42,808 nt of DNA. Source: Alkalicoccus urumqiensis. GTDB lineage: Bacteria; Bacillota; Bacilli; Bacillales; Salisediminibacteriaceae. This document shows positions 28,593 to 37,676 of the stretch, piece by piece (position 1 is the stretch's first letter; the number at the start of each line of letters is the position of its first letter). The position numbers were made by a program, and so were the translations under genes. Under the pieces are notes generated by a model. The model was not told the origin of the DNA. It saw only the letters and a program-made list of their open reading frames with translations, and ran no database searches. The stretch lies in assembly GCF_002993335.1 (NCBI RefSeq), contig NZ_PVNS01000018.1:1-42808 (forward strand), written 5' to 3'.

Positions 28593-30563
28593 ATGCCAAA
28601 ATTCCTTATGAAACGCTGGCACGGCTATCATGTCACACTGCTTTATGCAGTAGCGGCTGTCTTCATCGGAATTTTAACAGTATATGACTGGCGCGCCGGG
28701 CTTGCCGGGTGGGTGACGCTTGCAGGATCCGCTGCGTTTGTCATCCGTGCCCGTATTCAATTTGAACGCGAGCTCTCGGACTACATCTCCACGCTGACGT
28801 ACCGCGTCAATAAAGCAGGAGAGAAAGCGGTCACCAAAATGCCGGTCGGTATGCTTTTGTATAACGAAGACCGGCAGATCCAGTGGATGAATCCATTCAT
28901 GCAGGAAATCGGCAGCAAAGACTATACGAACGCGTCACTCGACGCCGTTTCCGACGAGCTGCTTGAATCGGTGAATGAAGAAAAACATACGTTTTTTCTG
29001 GAGCTGGAAGAGGAAAACTACCGTGTCGTCCATGAACCGGACGAACGGCTGCTGTATTTTCTCAATGCAACGAAAGAGCAGCAGTTTAAAGAAAAGTTTG
29101 AGCAGGAAAAGACGGTGCTCGGTTTCATCTACCTGGATAATTACGATGAGGTGACCCAGGGCATGGACGATCAGGTGAGAAGCAAACTTCTCTCCCACGT
29201 GACAGATGCGCTGAATCAGTGGTCCAGAGAGCACGATGTATTTATCCGCCGGACCTCATCCGACCGGTTCGTCGCCGTGTTTAACGAAGGCACGCTCGCC
29301 GATCTGGAAGCGAACCGCTTTACACTGCTCGATGAAGTACGTGAAAATACCCATGAGGAAAAAATAGCGCTGACGCTGAGTATCGGTATCGGCAGCGGGG
29401 AATCCTCGCTCCGTGAGCTCGGGGCGCTTGCCCAGTCGAGTCTCGATCTGGCGCTCGGCCGCGGCGGGGACCAGGTGGCGATTAAAGAAAAGAACGGAAA
29501 AGTCCGCTTTTATGGCGGAAAATCCAATGCAACAGAAAAGCGGACCCGCGTCCGTGCCCGGGTTATTTCCCACGCGATGCGCGACTTTGTCAAAGAGAGC
29601 AGCAAAGTGTATATCATGGGCCACAAAAACCCGGATATGGATTCTGTCGGAGCGGCGATCGGTATTTTGAAAATTGCCCAGGCGAATAAGAAAGAAGGGT
29701 ATATCGTCATCGATCCGGACGATGTGAATCAGAGTGTGAAAAAGCTCCTGCACGAAGTCGAGCAGGACCGGGAACTGTGGGCCCGGTTCATTACAACGGA
29801 TGAGGCGCGCGAGGAAATTACCGACGACACGCTTCTCGTCATCGTCGATACGCACAAGCCGAAGCTGGTGCAGGAGCCGAAGCTGCTCGATAAAGTCGAG
29901 CGGACGATCGTGATCGACCACCACCGCCGGAGTGAAGACTTCATCAACGACGCGGTGCTCGTCTACATGGAGCCGTATGCATCGTCGACAGCGGAACTTG
30001 TTACAGAGCTTCTGGAGTATCAGCCGAGAAACCCGCAGATTAATACGCTCGAAGCAACGGCGCTTCTCGCCGGCATCATTGTCGATACGAAAAGTTTCGC
30101 CATCCGGACCGGTTCCAGAACGTTCGATGCCGCTGCCTACCTGCGGAGCAGAGGGGCGGATACGACGCTCGTGCAGAAGCTGTTAAAAGAAGATCTGGAT
30201 CATTACGTCAAACGTTCGAAGCTGATTGAGCAGGCCCATATTTATTCGGGCGGTGTCGCTATTGCACGCGGCTACTCGGATGAAACATACGGGCAGGTCC
30301 TGATCGCCCAGGCAGCGGATACGCTTCTGACGATGAACGATGTCGTCGCCTCATTTGTTATCTCCAAGATTGAAGACGGCCGGCTGAGTATCAGCGCCCG
30401 CTCACTTGGAGAGGTCAACGTTCAGGTCATTATGGAGAAAATGAACGGCGGCGGCCACCTGACGAATGCGGCGACGCAGCTCGAGGACATGACCGAAGAA
30501 GAAGCAGAAGCGCTTCTCAAAGAAAAAATCGATGACTATTTTAAAGGAGGACAATCATCATGA
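28593..30563 (+). CDS. gdpP: Cyclic-di-AMP phosphodiesterase GdpP
   Basis: GdpP degrades cyclic di-AMP, which controls potassium uptake, osmolytes and wall homeostasis. Two membrane segments (about 14-30 and 36-52) are followed by a PAS domain (about 75-150), a degenerate GGDEF domain (about 170-300) and DHH/DHHA1 domains. The catalytic motifs are intact: [11 protein letters not shown] (His344 region), DTHKP and IDHHRR (Asp442-His443-His444). GGGH occurs near the C terminus ([10 protein letters not shown]). ATG 28593 has AGGAG 10 bases upstream. Its stop overlaps the rplI start (ATGA). Confidence 0.96.
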   Translation: MPKFLMKRWHGYHVTLLYAVAAVFIGILTVYDWRAGLAGWVTLAGSAAFVIRARIQFERELSDYISTLTYRVNKAGEKAVTKMPVGMLLYNEDRQIQWMNPFMQEIGSKDYTNASLDAVSDELLESVNEEKHTFFLELEEENYRVVHEPDERLLYFLNATKEQQFKEKFEQEKTVLGFIYLDNYDEVTQGMDDQVRSKLLSHVTDALNQWSREHDVFIRRTSSDRFVAVFNEGTLADLEANRFTLLDEVRENTHEEKIALTLSIGIGSGESSLRELGALAQSSLDLALGRGGDQVAIKEKNGKVRFYGGKSNATEKRTRVRARVISHAMRDFVKESSKVYIMGHKNPDMDSVGAAIGILKIAQANKKEGYIVIDPDDVNQSVKKLLHEVEQDRELWARFITTDEAREEITDDTLLVIVDTHKPKLVQEPKLLDKVERTIVIDHHRRSEDFINDAVLVYMEPYASSTAELVTELLEYQPRNPQINTLEATALLAGIIVDTKSFAIRTGSRTFDAAAYLRSRGADTTLVQKLLKEDLDHYVKRSKLIEQAHIYSGGVAIARGYSDETYGQVLIAQAADTLLTMNDVVASFVISKIEDGRLSISARSLGEVNVQVIMEKMNGGGHLTNAATQLEDMTEEEAEALLKEKIDDYFKGGQSS

Positions 30564-31003
30564 AAGTTATCTTCCTAAAAGATGTAAAAGGAAAAGGCAA
30601 GCGCGGGGAAACGAAAGAGGTACCGGACGGATACGCCCGCAACTACCTGCTGAAAAACGAACTGGCGATGGAAGCAAATAAAGGCAACATGAAATCCATG
30701 CAGAAAAAGCAGGAAAGCGAAGAGCGTCAGGCGCAGGAAGAACTGGAGGAAGCGGAAAAGCTGAAACAGGAGCTGGCAGAAAAAACCGTGGAACTCTCTG
30801 CAAAAGCAGGAGACGGCGGCCGTCTGTTCGGCGCCGTAACAAACAAGCAGATTGCCGAACAGCTGAAGAAAGACGGCTACAAAATCGATAAGCGTAAAAT
30901 TGAAATGAACGAGCCGATCCGCGCGCTCGGTTATACGAACGTTCAGGTGAAACTGCACCCGAAAGTGACCGGCACCGTAAAAGTACACGTGAAAGAAGCC
31001 TGA
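30560..31003 (+). CDS. rplI: 50S ribosomal protein L9
   Basis: L9 (147 residues) starts [20 protein letters not shown] and contains [16 protein letters not shown], then a long central helix and the C-terminal domain with [17 protein letters not shown]. It starts inside the gdpP stop with AAAGGAGG upstream. The gdpP-rplI-dnaC order is conserved in bacilli. Confidence 0.98.
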   Translation: MKVIFLKDVKGKGKRGETKEVPDGYARNYLLKNELAMEANKGNMKSMQKKQESEERQAQEELEEAEKLKQELAEKTVELSAKAGDGGRLFGAVTNKQIAEQLKKDGYKIDKRKIEMNEPIRALGYTNVQVKLHPKVTGTVKVHVKEA

Positions 31004-31031
31004 TCAACCAGGCTGAAGGAGGAATATCCGG

Positions 31032-32396
31032 ATGAGCGAGATGTACGAAGACCGGACCCCCCCGCAGAATATTGAAGCAGAGCAGGCCGTGCTCGGTGCC
31101 GTCTTTCTGGAGGCGGAAGCACTGAACAAAGCCGTCGAGCGGCTGATGCCCGAGGATTTCTACCGGACGGGGCACAGCCGTATTTTTTCCGTCATGGTGG
31201 AACTCTCCGAGAAAGGGGAGCCCGTCGATCTTGTAACGATGATCGATGAACTCCACCGGAAAAACTGGCTGGAGGAAATCGGCGGTGTCGCCTATCTGGG
31301 GGAGCTGGCCAACGCCGTTCCGACGGCAGCCAACGTGCAGTATTATGCACAAATCGTCGAGGAAAAATCACTGCTCCGCCGTCTGATCCGTGTCGCGACT
31401 AATATTGCATCGGAAAGCTACTCGGCGGAGGAAGAAATTGATGCCATCTTAAATGAGGCGGAAAAATCGATTCTCGAAGTATCGAGAAAACAGAATTCCG
31501 GCGAATTTGTAAACATTAAAGACGTCCTCGTGGAAGCCTTTGATAAAATCGAGCTTCTTCAGCATACCGCCGGAGAAGTAACCGGAATTCCGACCGGCTT
31601 TAACGAGCTCGACCGGATCACAGCCGGTTTCCAGCGGAGCGATCTCGTCATCGTTGCCGCGCGTCCATCGGTTGGTAAGACCGCCTTTGCGCTGAATATT
31701 TCACAGAACGTGGCAACGAAAACGGACGAAAACGTCGCGATTTTCAGTCTCGAAATGGGCGCGGATCAGCTCGTCATGCGTATGCTCTGTGCCGAAGGAA
31801 ACATTGACGCCCAGAGACTCCGTACCGGGGCGCTGGAAGAAGAGGACTGGCAGCGGCTGACGATGGCGATGGGAAGCCTGGCAAAAGCGGGCATTTACAT
31901 TGACGACACACCGGGCATTAAAGTAAAAGAAGTCCGTTCGAAGTGCCGGAAGCTGAAACAGGAATCGGGTCTTGGTATGATCATGATCGACTACCTGCAG
32001 CTGATTCAGGGCGACGCCCGTTCCAGTGAAGGCCGCCAGCAGGAAGTGTCCGAGATCTCAAGGGAGCTGAAAGGGCTGGCCCGGGAGCTTGAAGTGCCGG
32101 TCATCGCCCTCTCCCAGCTTTCCCGCGGCGTGGAATCACGTCAGGACAAACGCCCGATGATGTCGGATATTCGTGAATCCGGAAGTATCGAGCAGGACGC
32201 GGATATCGTCGCCTTTTTGTACCGGGACGACTACTACGATCAGGAATCCGAGAAAAAAGACATTATCGAAATCATCATCGCCAAGCAGCGGAACGGCCCG
32301 GTCGGCACCGTCGAGCTGGCGTTCGTGAAAGAACATAATAAATTCGTCAATCTGGAGCGCCGCTTTGACGAGGGGGACATTCCTCCCGGCGCCTGA
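31032..32396 (+). CDS. dnaC: Replicative DNA helicase DnaC (DnaB family)
   Basis: This hexameric helicase unwinds DNA at the fork and is the DnaB orthologue, called DnaC in B. subtilis. N-terminal domain: PPQNIEAEQAVLGAVFLE. RecA-like domain: Walker A ARPSVGKTAFA (about 208-218), FSLEMGADQLVMRML and Walker B MIMIDYLQLIQG. The arginine-finger area is PMMSDIRESGSIEQDAD, followed by DDYY. No intein. Length 454 matches the family. AAGGAGGA lies upstream of the ATG. Confidence 0.98.
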   Translation: MSEMYEDRTPPQNIEAEQAVLGAVFLEAEALNKAVERLMPEDFYRTGHSRIFSVMVELSEKGEPVDLVTMIDELHRKNWLEEIGGVAYLGELANAVPTAANVQYYAQIVEEKSLLRRLIRVATNIASESYSAEEEIDAILNEAEKSILEVSRKQNSGEFVNIKDVLVEAFDKIELLQHTAGEVTGIPTGFNELDRITAGFQRSDLVIVAARPSVGKTAFALNISQNVATKTDENVAIFSLEMGADQLVMRMLCAEGNIDAQRLRTGALEEEDWQRLTMAMGSLAKAGIYIDDTPGIKVKEVRSKCRKLKQESGLGMIMIDYLQLIQGDARSSEGRQQEVSEISRELKGLARELEVPVIALSQLSRGVESRQDKRPMMSDIRESGSIEQDADIVAFLYRDDYYDQESEKKDIIEIIIAKQRNGPVGTVELAFVKEHNKFVNLERRFDEGDIPPGA

Positions 32397-32404
32397 CATG
32401 CCAC

Positions 32405-32443
32405 GCACAGAAGATCTGCCCGCAGATGTTCTGTGCTTTTTTT
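32405..32443 (+). terminator. Terminator after dnaC
   Basis: A long stem (GCACAGAA.ATCTGC/GCAGAT.TTCTGTGC) followed by seven T. Strong. Confidence 0.92.
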
Positions 32444-32469
32444 CTGCCGCATTGTCAAAACGATGTTAA

Positions 32470-32482
32470 AATAACGAACGAT
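32470..32482 (+). promoter_or_regulatory. PurR box 1 upstream of purA
   Basis: AATAACGAACGAT matches 11 of 13 positions of the B. subtilis PurBox AWWWCCGAACWWT. Confidence 0.65.
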
Positions 32483-32500
32483 AGTTGTTTTCTGCCTTTT

Positions 32501-32513
32501 AATGTTCGGTAAT
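32501..32513 (-). promoter_or_regulatory. PurR box 2 upstream of purA
   Basis: On the minus strand ATTACCGAACATT matches all 13 PurBox positions. The two boxes face each other with 18 bases between them, the arrangement used by PurR repressor, which responds to PRPP. Box 2 ends 4 bases before the purA -35. Confidence 0.8.
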
Positions 32514-32517
32514 TGTG

Positions 32518-32546
32518 TTGACGCTGGAAGTGGAAACTGATAAACT
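32518..32546 (+). promoter_or_regulatory. purA promoter
   Basis: -35 TTGACG (32518-32523), 17-bp spacer, -10 TAAACT (32541-32546) extended by TGA. The paired PurR boxes directly upstream suggest purine-dependent repression. Confidence 0.7.
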
Positions 32547-32600
32547 GACGTTGGTTCGCATAAAGAACGAATAAACGCACACAGTGGAGGTGCTTCATCG

Positions 32601-33887
32601 ATGCCATCAGTAGTAGTGGTAGGAACCCAGTGGGGTGATGAAGGTAAAGGTAAAATTACCGACTATCTGTCGGAAAAAGCAGAAATGATTGCCCGGTACC
32701 AGGGCGGAAACAACGCAGGACATACGATTATTTTCAATGATACGAAATACAAACTGCACTTAATTCCATCCGGAATTTTTTATAAAGACAAAACATGCGT
32801 CATCGGAAACGGCATGGTAATCGACCCGAAAGCACTCGTCGAAGAGCTCGCCTACCTGCACGAGCGGAATGTGGATACGAGCAACCTCCGCATCAGCAAC
32901 CGGGCGCACGTCATTCTTCCCTACCATCTGAAACTGGATATCTGTGAGGAAGAAAGCAAAGGTTCCAACAAAATCGGAACGACGCGTAAAGGCATCGGCC
33001 CGGCGTATATGGATAAAGCGGCCCGTACCGGCATCCGCATCGCTGATCTTCTGGACCGCGAAACGTTCCAGGAGAAGCTGGAAGTCAATCTCCGTGAGAA
33101 AAACCGCGTATTTGAGCGGATTTATGAAACGGAAGGATTTCAGATTGAGGATATTCTCGATGAATACTATGAATACGGCCAGCAGGTTGCAAAATACGTG
33201 GCCGATACATCCGTCATTTTAAACGATGGCCTGGACGACGGCCGCCGCGTGCTGTTTGAAGGAGCGCAGGGTGTCATGCTTGATATCGACCAGGGTACCT
33301 ATCCGTTCGTGACCTCCTCCAACCCGATTGCAGGTGGTGTAACGATCGGCTCCGGTGTCGGCCCATCCAAAATCGATCACGTCGTCGGTGTATCCAAAGC
33401 GTACACGACGCGTGTCGGCGACGGACCATTTCCAACCGAGCTGAATAACGAAATCGGCGATCAGATCCGGGAAGTCGGGAAAGAGTACGGAACGACCACC
33501 GGCCGTCCGCGCCGTGTCGGCTGGTTTGACAGTGTCGTTGTCCGCCATGCACGCCGTGTGAGCGGGATTACCGATCTGTCGCTGAACTCGATCGATGTGT
33601 TAACCGGCATTCCGACATTAAAAATCTGTGTCGCCTACAAGTACCGCGGCGAGATCATGGAGGAATTCCCGGCAAGTCTTAAGGTGCTGGCAGAATGTGA
33701 GCCGGTCTATGAAGAGATGCCGGGCTGGGAGGAAGACATTACCGACGTCCACTCCCTGCATGACCTGCCGAGAAATGCGCTCTACTATGTCGAGCGTATC
33801 TCGCAGCTGACTGGTATCCCGCTGTCCATCTTCTCCGTAGGACCGGACCGCAAACAGACAAACCTCGTCCGCGGCGTTTTCGCGTAA
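32601..33887 (+). CDS. purA: Adenylosuccinate synthetase
   Basis: PurA converts IMP and aspartate, with GTP, to adenylosuccinate, the first committed step to AMP. The catalytic loop is [11 protein letters not shown] (8-18), then [10 protein letters not shown] with the catalytic histidine. Also visible are [40 protein letters not shown] and the C-terminal [10 protein letters not shown]. Length 428 is normal. It is a single-gene unit between two terminators. Confidence 0.98.
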   Translation: MPSVVVVGTQWGDEGKGKITDYLSEKAEMIARYQGGNNAGHTIIFNDTKYKLHLIPSGIFYKDKTCVIGNGMVIDPKALVEELAYLHERNVDTSNLRISNRAHVILPYHLKLDICEEESKGSNKIGTTRKGIGPAYMDKAARTGIRIADLLDRETFQEKLEVNLREKNRVFERIYETEGFQIEDILDEYYEYGQQVAKYVADTSVILNDGLDDGRRVLFEGAQGVMLDIDQGTYPFVTSSNPIAGGVTIGSGVGPSKIDHVVGVSKAYTTRVGDGPFPTELNNEIGDQIREVGKEYGTTTGRPRRVGWFDSVVVRHARRVSGITDLSLNSIDVLTGIPTLKICVAYKYRGEIMEEFPASLKVLAECEPVYEEMPGWEEDITDVHSLHDLPRNALYYVERISQLTGIPLSIFSVGPDRKQTNLVRGVFA

Positions 33888-33927
33888 GCTGCGGAGGCAG
33901 GGAATCATAGAAGCAGCGGAACTTTAT

Positions 33928-33965
33928 AAAAAGCTGTGGCAGAACTCCTGCCGCAGCTTTTTTAT
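33928..33965 (+). terminator. Terminator after purA
   Basis: Eleven-bp stem AGCTGTGGCAG/CTGCCGCAGCT (one wobble), short loop and a T run, with a matching A run upstream, so it may work in both directions. Confidence 0.9.
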
Positions 33966-34020
33966 ATAGATAGAAACCCGTATGTTCGCTGCAGCAGACG
34001 AAGCAGAAAGCCGCTGAGGA

Positions 34021-34240
34021 TTACAGGGGCCGGTGGATGGGGGGGAGCGTCGACGGCAGTGGACGTTTTTCGGAGGTAGTGAACCTTTTGGGTAAAGTAC
34101 GGACGTTTTGGATGAAGAAGTGGTACATTTTTTGAGAAGTGGACGCCGGCACCTGTGCTGCGGACGCCGGCACCTGTTTTACGAACGTTCTGCAGAGAGT
34201 TACGATACACTTCCCCACTGGAAGTGAACCTTTTTCGAGT
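34021..34240 (+). repeat. Phased repeat array, copy B
   Basis: After CGGTGGATGG (34031-34040) units begin near 34061, 34081, 34101, 34122, 34141, 34162, 34183, 34204 and 34226. Steps are 20, 20, 21, 19, 21, 21, 21 and 22 bp, with a possible extra degenerate unit near 34041. Unit 4 has GGTAC, units 5 and 6 share GGACGCCGGCACCTG, unit 8 is TACGATACACTTCCCC and unit 9 GAAGTGAACCTTTTT. Each lines up with its counterpart in copy A. No gene is present between purA and the tRNA promoter; a TTTTCCCGAGAAAT near 34323 resembles a Noc site. Confidence 0.78.
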
Positions 34241-34413
34241 GGCCTTCTGACAGCGTCTGCGGCTCCGCTAGAAACTGCCGGCAGAACAGCGCAGCTCCCC
34301 TACCGCCGAAAAAACAGCTTGGTTTTCCCGAGAAATGCTGATACAATCAGTAAGGCTGGCGCGGCGCCCGGCAGGCACCGCATAAATTTCTGGAAAAAAC
34401 GCAAAAAAAGTTA

Positions 34414-34442
34414 TTGCAGAATTATTTCCAGCATGCTATTAT
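34414..34442 (+). promoter_or_regulatory. Promoter of tRNA-Glu
   Basis: -35 TTGCAG (34414-34419), 17-bp spacer, -10 TATTAT (34437-34442), 26 bases before the mature tRNA 5' end. Confidence 0.75.
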
Positions 34443-34468
34443 AATATATGTCGCTGAGGCGATAGCAT

Positions 34469-34543
34469 GGCCCGTTGGTCAAGTGGTTAAGACACCGCCC
34501 TTTCACGGCGGTAACACGGGTTCGAATCCCGTACGGGTCACCA
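34469..34543 (+). tRNA. tRNA-Glu (TTC)
   Basis: Seventy-five nt with acceptor GGCCCGT/ACGGGTC, D arm, anticodon loop CTTTCAC (anticodon TTC), T loop GGGTTCGAATCCC and encoded CCA. Confidence 0.97.
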
Positions 34544-34562
34544 TTTCTTTTTTCAGCAGCTG

Positions 34563-34591
34563 TTGACACCAGCGTGAAAAAAGAGTAGAAT
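34563..34591 (+). promoter_or_regulatory. Promoter between tRNA-Glu and tRNA-fMet
   Basis: TTGACA (34563-34568), 17-bp spacer, TAGAAT (34586-34591): perfect -35 and 5 of 6 -10 bases, 42 bases before tRNA-fMet. The cluster therefore has two transcription starts. Confidence 0.8.
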
Positions 34592-34633
34592 TAAATCTGT
34601 TGCGGTTCTCAAACGAACCCACATTCTTATTGC

Positions 34634-34710
<77 letters not shown>

Positions 34711-34734
34711 ATTTACATAAATAAACACGTAAGT

Positions 34735-34810
34735 GGTCCAGTGGTGTAGCGGTTAACATGCCTGCCTGTCACGCAGGAGATCGCGGGTTCGATTCCCGTC
34801 TGGACCGCCA
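34735..34810 (+). tRNA. tRNA-Asp (GTC)
   Basis: Seventy-six nt with acceptor GGTCCAG/CTGGACC, anticodon loop CTGTCAC (GTC), T loop GGGTTCGATTCCC and encoded CCA. Confidence 0.97.
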
Positions 34811-34827
34811 TTTTTTTGTTTTCAGAG

Positions 34828-34903
<76 letters not shown>

Positions 34904-34941
34904 CTGATGTACACACGAGCATTTATAACGATAGAAAATTC

Positions 34942-34972
34942 CTATCCACCACTGCGGTCGGATAGTTTTTTT
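34942..34972 (+). terminator. Terminator of the tRNA cluster
   Basis: Stem CTATCC.ACC / GGT.GGATAG with a small loop and seven T. Confidence 0.85.
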
Positions 34973-35054
34973 GTATGAAGAAAAGCAATTGGTGCTCTGC
35001 CATAAGCCGGGACCGGGCTGTAATACAGTGGAAATATGTTCCCCGGCATTAGTA

Positions 35055-35063
35055 TGCTAAAAT
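35055..35063 (+). promoter_or_regulatory. walR operon promoter (extended -10)
   Basis: TG-C-TAAAAT, 37 bases before the walR start, with no good -35. It is placed after the tRNA terminator. Confidence 0.5.
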
Positions 35064-35099
35064 GGGGAAAGAAGTCGAGTGTACAGGAGGAACGACCAC

Positions 35100-35807
35100 A
35101 TGGATAAGGAAAAGATTCTCGTAGTAGACGATGAGAAACCAATTGCCGATATTTTAAAGTTTGGACTGGAAAAAGAAGGATTTGACGTGGTCTGTGCGTA
35201 TGATGGGAATGAAGCAGTGGAGCTCGTAAAAGAACACGTACCGAGTCTTATTCTGCTTGATATCATGCTGCCGTATAAAGACGGAATGGAAGTATGCCGG
35301 GAAGTACGGAAAACGTACGACATGCCGATTATTATGCTGACAGCAAAGGATTCGGAGATCGATAAAGTGCTCGGTCTGGAACTCGGCGCGGATGACTACG
35401 TCACCAAGCCGTTCAGTACGCGGGAACTCGTCGCGCGGGTGAAAGCGAACCTGCGCCGTAATCAAAAGTCGGATGAAAGCGGATCCGAGAACAAAAATAT
35501 TGAGATCGGCCCGCTTCTCATCCAGCCGGACGCCTATCTGGTGACAAAACGCGGAGATCCGATTGAGCTGACCCACCGGGAATTCGAACTCATTCATTAC
35601 CTCGCGCGCCACACCGGCCAGGTCATGACGCGTGAACACTTGCTGCAGGCCGTATGGGGATACGACTACTTCGGCGATGTCCGCACGGTCGATGTAACCG
35701 TACGCCGGCTGCGTGAAAAAGTGGAGGACAACCCGAGCAGTCCGACGTGGATCGTAACACGACGCGGCGTCGGCTATTACCTGAGGCAGGCAGAGCAGGA
35801 GAGTTAA
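35100..35807 (+). CDS. walR: Response regulator WalR (YycF)
   Basis: WalR is the essential regulator of cell-wall metabolism genes. The receiver domain (about 1-120) has the acidic pair Asp10-Asp11, phospho-acceptor Asp54 (ILLDIMLP), Thr81 and Lys103 (DDYVTKPF). The Thr in YVTKP corresponds to the Thr101 phosphorylated by PrkC in B. subtilis. The OmpR-type winged helix (about 135-232) includes [23 protein letters not shown] and [20 protein letters not shown] 35100 has AGGAGG upstream. Length 235. Confidence 0.98.
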   Translation: MDKEKILVVDDEKPIADILKFGLEKEGFDVVCAYDGNEAVELVKEHVPSLILLDIMLPYKDGMEVCREVRKTYDMPIIMLTAKDSEIDKVLGLELGADDYVTKPFSTRELVARVKANLRRNQKSDESGSENKNIEIGPLLIQPDAYLVTKRGDPIELTHREFELIHYLARHTGQVMTREHLLQAVWGYDYFGDVRTVDVTVRRLREKVEDNPSSPTWIVTRRGVGYYLRQAEQES

Positions 35808-35810
35808 TGC

Positions 35811-37676
35811 ATGAAAAAACTTCGCTTTTATAAATCGATCCACGTCAAAATCGTGGCGATTTATGTACTGCTCATTCTTATCGCCATGCAGCTGATCGGG
35901 GTATACTTTACACAACAGCTGGAAGACCAGCTCGAGGCGAACTTCCGGGAAAACTTAAACGAGCGGGCCGGCCTGCTCGCCTATAATATTTCCCAGGAAA
36001 TGACCGCCGATATCGAAGATGAACTGGAGGAAGGCCAGGACGTGCAGGAAGTCCGGCAGTCGCGGATTAATGACATCATCCGAAGCGACGTATTCAATCT
36101 CGACAACGCCGATGTTGTCGTCGTAGACAGCGACCGGAACATCCTGGCCACAACGAATCCCTCGAGGAGCGGACGGCCCGGCCAGGGGAATTATTCGATG
36201 CGTGTCTACCCATCGCTCGTAACCGGAAGTACGGATTACGATGGGGAGATCATGCGCGATCCGGAAAACGACGACCGGGTTCTCGTCATGACGATTCCGA
36301 TTGAATCCCAGACACAGGAAATCATCGGAGCGATCGACATCCAGGCGTCGATGGAAGGTATTTACGATCAGCTTCAGGAAACGAACCAGATTCTGTTTGC
36401 CGGAACGGTTCTTGCGCTCGGGATGACCGCAGCGCTCGGTATCTTTTTATCAAGAACAATCTCCCGGCCGATCGTGGATATGAAAGAACAGGCTGTCATT
36501 ATGGGGCAGGGGGATTTCTCGCAGTACGTTAAAGTGTACGGGGACGATGAGATCGGCCAGCTTGCCGACACATTTAACGACTTAACCGACAAGCTGCAGG
36601 AAGCAAATGCCACGACAGAAGGCGAACGGAGAAAGCTTGCATCCGTTCTGATGCACATGACTGACGGCGTCGTCGCCACGGACCGCGACGGTAAGGTCAT
36701 TCTCGTCAACCGACGTGCCGAGGAAATTCTCGCCCGCCGGCAGGAAGACATGGTCGGCACGGATCTGACACGTGTGCTGAACCTCGATAAATTCATGAAG
36801 CTGGAGGATTTTTACCGCTTCCAGGACCCGCTGCTTCTCGATTTTGATACAGCGGATGAAAAAATGACGATCGAAACGAACTTCTCAACGATCTCCAAAG
36901 AGAACGGGGAAGAAAACGGGGTTATCGCTGTGCTGCACGATGTGACAGAGCAGGAGAGGATCGAGGAGGAGCGCCGGGAATTCGTCGCAAACGTCTCCCA
37001 CGAGCTCCGGACGCCGCTTACCTCCATGAAAAGCTACCTGGAGGCGCTTCAGGACGGGGCGATGCAGGATCCGGATATCGCACCGCAGTTTCTCAGCGTG
37101 ACCGCGAATGAAACGGACCGCATGATCCGGCTTGTCAACGACCTGCTGCAGCTGTCGAAAATGGACGGCCGGGACGAGCAGATGCAGATGACAGAAGTCG
37201 ATGCGCCGCAGCTCGTGAATCATATCGTGGACCGGTTTGAAATGTCGACGAAAAACCAGGAGATCCAGTTTAAACGAAAAATCCCGGAGCAGGACATTAC
37301 TGTTTTCGGCGACCGGGATAAACTGACCCAGCTGATGGACAATATCGTGTCCAACGCCGTGAAGTACTCCCCGGAAGGCGGCACGATCACCGTTACGCTC
37401 CGGACAGAGGAGTCGAGGATCGTCGTCAGTGTGAAAGACGAAGGGGTCGGTATTCCAAAAGACAACGTCAACCACGTTTTCGACCGGTTCTACCGTGTCG
37501 ATAAAGCCCGGTCCCGCAATCTCGGCGGCACCGGTCTCGGGCTTGCCATTGCCCGGGAAATTGCTCTCTCCCACGGAGGAAATATCTGGGTGAGCAGTGA
37601 ATGGGGCAAAGGAACGACATTTTCCTTCAGCCTCCCTTACACGCAGGAGGCGGTGATGCAGCATGCCGGTGATTGA
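35811..37676 (+). CDS. walK: Sensor histidine kinase WalK (YycG)
   Basis: WalK phosphorylates WalR and acts at the division septum. It has a first membrane segment (about 11-31), an extracytoplasmic Cache-like domain (about 32-183), a second segment (about 185-205), HAMP (about 205-260) and PAS (about 265-370). The HisKA domain has phospho-His397 in NVSHELRTPLTSMKSYLEA. The ATPase domain has DNIVSNAVKYSP (N box), DEGVGIP and GGTGLGLAI. Length 621 is slightly longer than B. subtilis. It begins 3 bases after walR and its last codons overlap walH by 14 bases. Confidence 0.98.
   Translation: MKKLRFYKSIHVKIVAIYVLLILIAMQLIGVYFTQQLEDQLEANFRENLNERAGLLAYNISQEMTADIEDELEEGQDVQEVRQSRINDIIRSDVFNLDNADVVVVDSDRNILATTNPSRSGRPGQGNYSMRVYPSLVTGSTDYDGEIMRDPENDDRVLVMTIPIESQTQEIIGAIDIQASMEGIYDQLQETNQILFAGTVLALGMTAALGIFLSRTISRPIVDMKEQAVIMGQGDFSQYVKVYGDDEIGQLADTFNDLTDKLQEANATTEGERRKLASVLMHMTDGVVATDRDGKVILVNRRAEEILARRQEDMVGTDLTRVLNLDKFMKLEDFYRFQDPLLLDFDTADEKMTIETNFSTISKENGEENGVIAVLHDVTEQERIEEERREFVANVSHELRTPLTSMKSYLEALQDGAMQDPDIAPQFLSVTANETDRMIRLVNDLLQLSKMDGRDEQMQMTEVDAPQLVNHIVDRFEMSTKNQEIQFKRKIPEQDITVFGDRDKLTQLMDNIVSNAVKYSPEGGTITVTLRTEESRIVVSVKDEGVGIPKDNVNHVFDRFYRVDKARSRNLGGTGLGLAIAREIALSHGGNIWVSSEWGKGTTFSFSLPYTQEAVMQHAGD

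Noticed and set aside
34031-34240. CRISPR array
   Set aside because: Units are degenerate, only about 21 bp apart in total, and lack identical repeats separated by unique spacers; no cas genes are present.
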